Shown here: piece by piece, positions 58,271-64,000 of the stretch
Numbering within the stretch: the stretch's first letter is position 1
Layout of the letters: every line of letters starts with the position of its first letter
Source: Madurella fahalii
Lineage: Eukaryota; Ascomycota; Sordariomycetes; Sordariales
Reading direction: 5' to 3'
Length of the DNA stretch: 64,000 bases
Assembly (NCBI GenBank): GCA_029876055.1
Contig: CM056875.1
Span: 5,605,001-5,669,000 of the forward strand
Position numbers and translations under genes: made by a program
Notes under the pieces: model-generated
What the model was told of the DNA's origin: nothing
What the model saw: the letters and a program-made list of their open reading frames with translations, nothing else
Databases searched by the model: none

Positions 58271-59355
58271 GTGACCCAAGCCAGCGCCCGCTCTACTACT
58301 CCGCTTGTGAGATGGGCGCTTTCAGGGTTAACTTTGATAATATCATCAATTAACGACTATTCTAACCTACCTGTTGCCTGTAGTATAGCATCGACGCGAT
58401 GCCCTGTACTCTGGGCAGTCTGCGACGCGAAGAATCAGGCTATTGTAGTATCTTTCCGTGAACCAGAAGCTCACCTCGACCAGAGCATGGGAGAGTTGGC
58501 ACAGGCGATACACGGCCCCCTAGTGCCCAAGGTATCGCAACATGGCCTGATAGATGGTGCCGATCCCCCCTTGGCCATTTATACCATGCCGTATCTGCCG
58601 GGAATCTCGTGCCTCGATGCTCTTGCCTGCCAGGTTGATATGGATGACGTGACCGAGGCCAGACATGTTTGTTTTGTTCGGCACCTTGCCAGGTTGGTTA
58701 CCCTGGCTACCCAAGTGGGCGGCCGACGCACGCCCTGCTAGGTATTGTTGCTCATGCGTGTTAACTAGGTACTTGGCTCGATGCTGGTCCAAACCGCAAT
58801 GCGTGGCAGCTGAAGCACGAGTGGAGAGTCTAAACAGAATTCAACGCAGATTCGCTCTTCTAAAGACGTCATTATCGATCCTCGGTACTCCGGCAGTATC
58901 GGAGCTGGAATGCAAACTCCCCGCACTCTTCGCACAGGAATACTCCCAAGTCCTGACGCATGGCGACCTATCCAGAACTAACATTTTTAGTTGAAGAGGA
59001 CACCTTCGAGATCACAGGAATCATCGACTGGTCTCTTGCGGCGGTCCTGCCCTTTGGTATGGAGCTGGATTCCCTGTTCTTGACAACGGGTTACATGGAC
59101 CGCGGTGGCTGGCATGACTATGCCTGCCGCTCGCGGCTGCATCAAGTTTTCTGGAACGAGTTCTGGTCCAACTCGGGAATTGGGGATGATGATGGCCGGT
59201 GGGGCAAAATCCGCGACATGGCTGAGCAGGCGGCCAGGATTGGTGCTATTCTACGCTACGCTTTCCAGCGCAACGCGGATGGCTCTCTCTCTGAGTCGCT
59301 AGTTTCCGACGGAGCTTTGACGTTGAGGTATCTGCAGGCATGGTTTGCCACTTAG
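58271..59355 (+). pseudogene. APH-fold kinase-like gene, broken (frameshift, no clear start)
   Basis: Pieces of one phosphotransferase-family protein lie in order. The first frame has CPVLWAVCDAKNQAIVVSFREP, AIHGPLVPKVSQHG, YTMPYLPGISCLDAL and FVRHLAR. A GT-AG intron (about 58695-58769, GTTGGT...ACTAG) then gives YLARCWSKPQCVAAEA through SQVLTHGDLSRTNI, the HGDxxxxN catalytic loop. The frame then stops (TTTTTAGTTGA near 58985), while the next frame continues LVEEDTFEITGIIDWSLAAV and ELDSLFLTTGYMDRGGW to the stop at 59355. One extra T in the T-run explains the break. No ATG opens the first frame near 58271. It is likely a decayed gene or a sequencing indel in an intact one. Confidence 0.65.
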
Positions 59356-60069
59356 CTCCCCGAATCAGTGATGTGGAGAAGGTAGGCGCTTCTTGAGCTC
59401 TACACTAAAGCCGGGCCGTAGAGGGGACCTTGATGAAGAGGGAAAGGAACCGGCCCCGGAGAAGAGATAGAGCAAAGGGCAAGTGAGGTTATCAAGGGAA
59501 AAATGTTCCTTTTTTTTTTTTGTGGGGGGGGGGGTTTCTTGTACGTTATAGAGCAGGAAAGAGTTAAGTGACGGGGAGCTGAGGTGCAAAGGAACGGAAC
59601 TTGAACCTGAATGAGCGCCGCAGCTCTCTTCAGCCTATCATATCACCAACACGCCACAAAGCTACATTCACCCAGGACGGCTGGGAAGAATCCCCCACGG
59701 TGCGGACCACTCGGTAGCTCCTCGGTACTCCAATCTGGCGCGGCTGAGGCGCGGCATTCCATCCAGAGATGGTGTTCTACTAATCGAAGCCGCGCCCTCG
59801 CGTCGCCGGTGATCTGCAGGAGTCGGGTTTTATCATTGGGAAGGAACAACCCGGTCGCTATCACCACCCTATCTCTCGTTGATCCTTAAGTTATCTATTT
59901 GCAATCTAAAGACTAGCCCGCTTATCAACCACTCCAGTTCTTGCAGGGATATCCATCACCAACACCTAGGAACAGAGCCACACTCCAGCCTTACTCACAT
60001 AGCCCCTTCATACGATTACTCTTATCCCGTCTACAAATCTGTCCCCCCATACCGGTTTCAGCTCCAGCT

Positions 60070-60720
60070 CCGAGAAGCATAATTAGTATCTATATTCTAG
60101 TTAGACTTAGCAGCTAAAGATTCTTTAAAAAGGGATTCGTCACCTCGTCACGATCGGCTCTCTGTAGTAATATCACACTTTATAGAGATATCTTATCCTT
60201 AGCCTCCACTAATTTGTACCTGGGTCCTAAAATTTATAATGTAATATTAGCAGCTCAGTTTCTGCCTCGTGTCCTAATATGACTAGCCACCATAACCTCG
60301 AAGCTAGACGTTAGCGCTCCTGCTAGATACTAAGTCTACCTATAGGTCAAGAATTCTAGCTATACAGTTGGTACTCGGGCATTCAATCCACCAACTACAC
60401 AGCTCTATTAAGCAGCGGTTCACCTGGCCTACCCTCGATTACAAGCGTTATGAAATTAACGTGCTTACTACTTACTGAGACACCGGTATTCTACCTAAGT
60501 CTGCAGATTTCGAACTTAGTTAAGCGTATACTCTAACACAGCAGATCGGGGAGAGTTGCGGATAAAATTAAAAAGACTTGCAAGACTTATACCAACAGGT
60601 TTGATCTACCCCTTACTACCAGTGTCGAGGGTAACAGGTTATATTGTATCGCAGTATATTATATATATCTAAACTTTAGTACAGCATTTTTACTATTGTT
60701 TAGGATACGTAAAGCCAGAG
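60070..60720. repeat. AT-rich, TpA-rich tract, possible RIP-mutated relic
   Basis: Composition drops sharply below the GC-rich surroundings, with frequent CTA, TAG and TATA strings and stops in every frame. That is the look of repeat-induced point mutation (C to T, mostly at CpA) acting on an old repeat copy. No transposase, integrase or long terminal repeat could be recognised, so the source is unknown. Confidence 0.5.
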
Positions 60721-61380
60721 GAAACGAAAGGAGTAGGAGGAAAGGTAGAATCGTAGTAAGGGGACCGAAGGTATGAAAGTATTTATCGACTTCTCGTCAA
60801 CAGTTGACCTCGCGATCCAGCCGCTGGTATGCGGGGGCACCAGGAATTAGACAAAAATTGGGGTCCGTGCGCTGAACTTGGTTAGCTGATGCCGCAGCCA
60901 GGCGAAGTGCGGCTGACTAGTCAGAAAATGGAAGCCCCGATGTCAACATATGGGTGACAGGAAAAAGTCATGTTTTGCCGTCCTGGGTGCCAATTCTGGC
61001 TAGCCCCGACCCGCTCTTTTCGGCACCGTCAACCACCCCCAGAAGTACCCGGAGCTCGGCCCACAAAGTACCTGCCAAAGTCACTTCACAGCTCAGGAAC
61101 TCCACGGTTGCACACCATGGTCTTGGAGCTTATCTCAGTGCCTCAGACCCGATGGCGGGCATGTATGTACCTTTGGCCCTACAGGGAAACGGGCCATTGT
61201 GCATCAAATCCACCATGACGCGGTTCAATCAATAGAATACGGTGACTTTTGAAGCCGAAGCCTTTGGTGATATTGTTTCCCTTAGTGAAGCCGCCTTACA
61301 GCTGAGCCACCATAAGGCACACTCTGAATACTACAGAAAGGTCTGTTAAAGGAGGTTCTGGCTGCAAGCCAGGACCGCAA

Positions 61381-61454
61381 GAACACAAGCAATACAATCA
61401 TGCAGTTGCAACCCCATCAATTCCACCGAATCCAGTATGCCGTGTTTCTGACAA
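61381..61454 (-). repeat. Right arm of diverged inverted repeat
   Basis: This segment is the inverted partner of 57164-57237. Its reverse complement begins TTGTCAGAAACACGGCATAC and ends in ATGATTGTATTGCTTGTG. It lies just beyond the AT-rich tract. Confidence 0.75.
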
Positions 61455-61553
61455 GAAGACTTCCTTTACAGAAGACAGTGTGCTACAAATCTAATGTAGC
61501 CACAAATTAGTGAATTGGTGAAATAAAGCCATGGCCGTAGGCCTACAAAATAA

Positions 61554-64000
61554 CTACAATATTTCTTTCATTAGAGAGGAGACGCTGTGAATCATGGGAG
61601 CTGGTGCCAGCCCTGGAGGAGCTGCCAGCCTTAGAGGAGCGCCCAGGCCTGGGGGAGCGCTCAGGCCTGGAGGCGGGCCACTTGCTGTTGTGAAGGCGCT
61701 GCCGGAAGCTGACATCATTTCGTTCATGCCGCCCATCGTCCCCGAACTGTTCTGGCCGAGTGTTTGGCCCGATCGGACGCCGAGAGGATTCTTGGAGAAG
61801 CTCAGCCGAATGCCTCCCTTAACGCTATTGTGAAGAGGCTGGCCGTAGAGCTCATTGAGCGCCTTGGTGGCAAATGAGACGTCCTCGAACTCAACAAAGC
61901 ACATCGGGCCGTTCTGCTTGGTTCCGAAGCAGAGTCTCTTGTACCCCTGCTGTTTGGAGAACATGCCCTTGAGCTCCTCTTCTGAGGTGTCAATAGGCAG
62001 GTTACCCACGTACAGCGTGTTGCAGGGGGGGTTCAGGTCGGCAGGGTTGGCAGGTGGGAAGTTATGTGCTCGATAGGACAACTGCGGATTGAATCCCAGG
62101 CCAGCCCCCGATATCCGATTGCGATCGGTAAGATGATTCCCGATGGACGATTGAGGCGAAAAGATGCTCTGATAGTGCGGGCTTGGTTCGGGGCTGGTCA
62201 ATTCAGAGCCGTAGACACCATTCATTGTCGGCGCCATCTTGTCGAGTGACTTGAATGTCCCATTGAACTTCGAGGTTTGTCTTGAAGACGTCGCTGACGA
62301 CGCGGCGGATGACACTGTTGACGCACTAGCCGCAGAGCCGGTCGTGTCGATCGGGTATCTCTTGCCCAAGCTTGTGGGGCTGGAGCCCAGGATGTCGACC
62401 ATCATCTTCCCCGCGTTCGCGGAGACGGATTTGCCGTCGAGGAGAGTCTTTGCCTCCTGCGCGCCGGCCAGGGTCTTGAACTTGACAATGGCCGACCGAG
62501 AGTTGGGGTCCTCAGGCTGCTCAGGAGCGAGGACCTCTACGTCAACCAGATCCTTGGAGAAGACCAGCATCAGGCGAATCGACTCCTCCGACGTGTTCAG
62601 CGGCAGGTTTCGAATCAATGCAGACGACGGCGCGGCGGTTCCTGAAGTCGCGGAGAACGGCGTGCTAACGGGCTTCGCGGCTTCGCGGTCGAAGACATGG
62701 CCCGGGGGAATGGCCAGTGTATATGAGGTCTGGTGCGTCATTGAGGGCCGGAGAGGCTGCGGCTGCGATAAGAAGGCCGAAGTCGCCATTGTATCCTTTG
62801 TCGCGGTGGAGATGGTGGGAATGGGACCGGAGCGACTCGAGGTCAGCGACGTGAATGGCGAGACGGAAGATGCGTCTGGAGGATTTGCTAAAGCTGCGCT
62901 AGGCGGTGCGGTATCCGCCGTCGCTGCAGGTCCCGGGTCATTGATTATGTTGAAATGTCGGGCCGTGTGCGTAGAACGCGACAGTGGAAATTTCTGATCA
63001 TCCGAGATACTAGCGGCGGCATCAGATGAATGGAGTTGGTGGAAGCGAGGAGAGATCACTGCAACTTCATCAAGCCCCGGGGCAGCACTCCTATATGCCT
63101 CTTCGAGTCGTCTCAAAGACCCCAAGCCGCTTTCGTCCGGGACCGTCATAGTGTAGAAATCTATGAGACTTGCCAATGTATTTATTGGCTCAGGTATCGC
63201 GACGGTTGATCCGGGAAACCGATGTTGAATCTGTTCAAGGATAGCAGCATAGGGGCTTATGTAGATTTCTCCAATGGGATTCGAGCCAATAACATGGCCG
63301 TAAATGGCGTTGGTCGCGGCATCGACAACAATCGAGCCAGAGTCGCCCCTTGTCAAGCCTGTGGAGTCTAAGGGTCAGCTAAGACATGGTCCAAGAGAGG
63401 GACTGGTAGCGAACTCACTGTTCGGCTCACACAGAGCCACAGTCCACACTGCCGATGGTGTTCTCCCATTGATACCGCCTAAAATCGAAGTCCCGGGTAG
63501 GAGGATCCCTCTCTGAGGTGTCGCTTTACCTGTGATTATAAAAACGAGTGCCGCCCGAGTCGGTTGGGATTCGGCCACTTTAGATAGAAACACGGGCCTC
63601 GATGAGACGTTGGGGAAAACGAAGGCATTGGGTCGCCAATCTTGTTGGTCCACCAATTTGATGAGAGCCCAGTCTAAGTCCAATTCACCAGATTCGTTGA
63701 GCTCATCAGGCGTGGGGAACAACGCGAGCATTTCTTTGAGCTCCCTCGTTTGCCCACTGATCTGTATTTGATTGCCATGGAAGTCCTTCGTAGCTGTTGA
63801 GCGGCTGTCCACGGGATCTAGCTCCCCCCCGTCGTCTTCTGTAAGGCTCTCATACTCGACATCGTCGATGAAGTAGTCGTCGTCATCATCGGCAATGTCA
63901 TCATGAGGATCGGTATCAGAGCCATCGAGAGGCTCCTCATTGCAGACAGGAAGCTTTGCAGCCTCGTCCGCGGAAGTGCCAGCGCTAGAACGGTCGACCG
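61554..64000 (-). CDS. Chymotrypsin-fold-like domain joined in frame to Scw1/Whi3-type two-RRM protein; 5' end outside window
   Basis: Minus-strand frame open from the window edge to 63419, then an intron (63418-63359), then 63358-61554. The first part is acidic (DDDDYFIDDVEYESLTEDD), followed by a protease-like region: ELDLDWALIKLVD, ILLPGTSILGGINGRTPSAV, and across the intron NSLTRGDSGSIVVDAATNAI with the GDSGS serine motif, then YGHVIGSNPIGEIYISPYAA. With no stop the frame continues into SSRSGPIPTISTATKDTMAT, SMTHQTSYTLAIPPGHVFDR, RRM1 (SALIRNLPLNTSEESIRLML), RRM2 (CNTLYVGNLPIDTSEEELKG) and the tail MKEIL. The second half matches the fungal cell-wall-integrity RNA-binding protein Scw1. Fusion or two adjacent genes whose frames merge cannot be settled here. 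Confidence 0.8.

Larger units (their letters stand above)
59356..61553. other. AT-rich, gene-free region with repeat arm
   Basis: This 2.2 kb holds a T/G homopolymer pair near 59510-59535, an AT-rich tract (about 60070-60720), the right arm of the inverted repeat and the 3' UTR of the leftward RRM gene. A 93-codon frame at 60954-61235 has no recognisable motif. Confidence 0.5.

Noticed and set aside
60954..61235. 93-codon + strand frame
   Set aside because: No motif, no partner exon, located in a decayed repeat-rich region and ending beside the inverted repeat.

Overview
This window is nuclear DNA from a filamentous ascomycete. The spliced, intron-containing genes, GT-AG introns of roughly 45-100 bases, GC-rich coding sequence and orthologue content (INO80 subunit Ies1, Dsl1-complex Sec39, a FLILHELTA-family protein, Scw1-like RRM protein, NDUFS5, eqolisin G1 peptidase) fit a Sordariomycete, probably Sordariales. 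Species cannot be named from sequence alone. No rRNA gene, convincing tRNA, CRISPR array, plasmid or phage feature was seen.

Layout. 0-9.3 kb: chromatin assembly factor 1 large subunit (+), an M50B-type membrane peptidase (-), a small VOC/glyoxalase-fold protein (+), a secreted TIM-barrel glycoside-hydrolase-like protein (+) and an NCS1 purine-cytosine permease (-). 9.8-15.3 kb: a LIG4-like ATP-dependent DNA ligase (-), a small DUF1115/Prp3-C-like protein (+) and a mitochondrial FLILHELTA protein (-). 15.9-20.6 kb: one 1,567-residue WW-domain, polyQ, largely disordered protein (-). 23-33.6 kb: MscS-type channel with EF-hand (+), secreted G1 glutamic peptidase (-), ER glucosidase II alpha (-) and nucleoside diphosphate kinase with an unusual in-frame membrane-anchor extension (+). 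36-47.8 kb: TRM61 tRNA m1A58 methyltransferase (+), a 2-oxoglutarate/Fe(II) oxygenase (-), INO80 subunit Ies1 (+), Sec39 (-) and complex I subunit NDUFS5 (+).

From about 48 kb the window becomes more accessory: a DUF7918-like protein, an OXNAD1-like oxidoreductase and a metallophosphoesterase that both appear frameshifted, an orphan gene, an APH-fold kinase-like gene with a changed HxD motif, a tiny Cys-rich zinc-ribbon-like gene, a broken second APH-type gene, an inverted hairpin repeat, a pair of diverged inverted repeats enclosing 4.3 kb, and an AT-rich RIP-like tract. The right edge carries a gene, open at its 5' end, that joins a chymotrypsin-fold-like domain with a GDSGS motif in one open frame to a two-RRM Scw1/Whi3-type protein.

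Most genes are unrelated housekeeping genes rather than a pathway cluster. Four reading frames (Sec39 tail, OXNAD1, metallophosphoesterase, APH-like) need a one-base shift in a short homopolymer or repeat, so either base-level assembly error or real decay affects 43-59 kb. Exon boundaries below were worked out by hand from GT/AG sites and codon phase.
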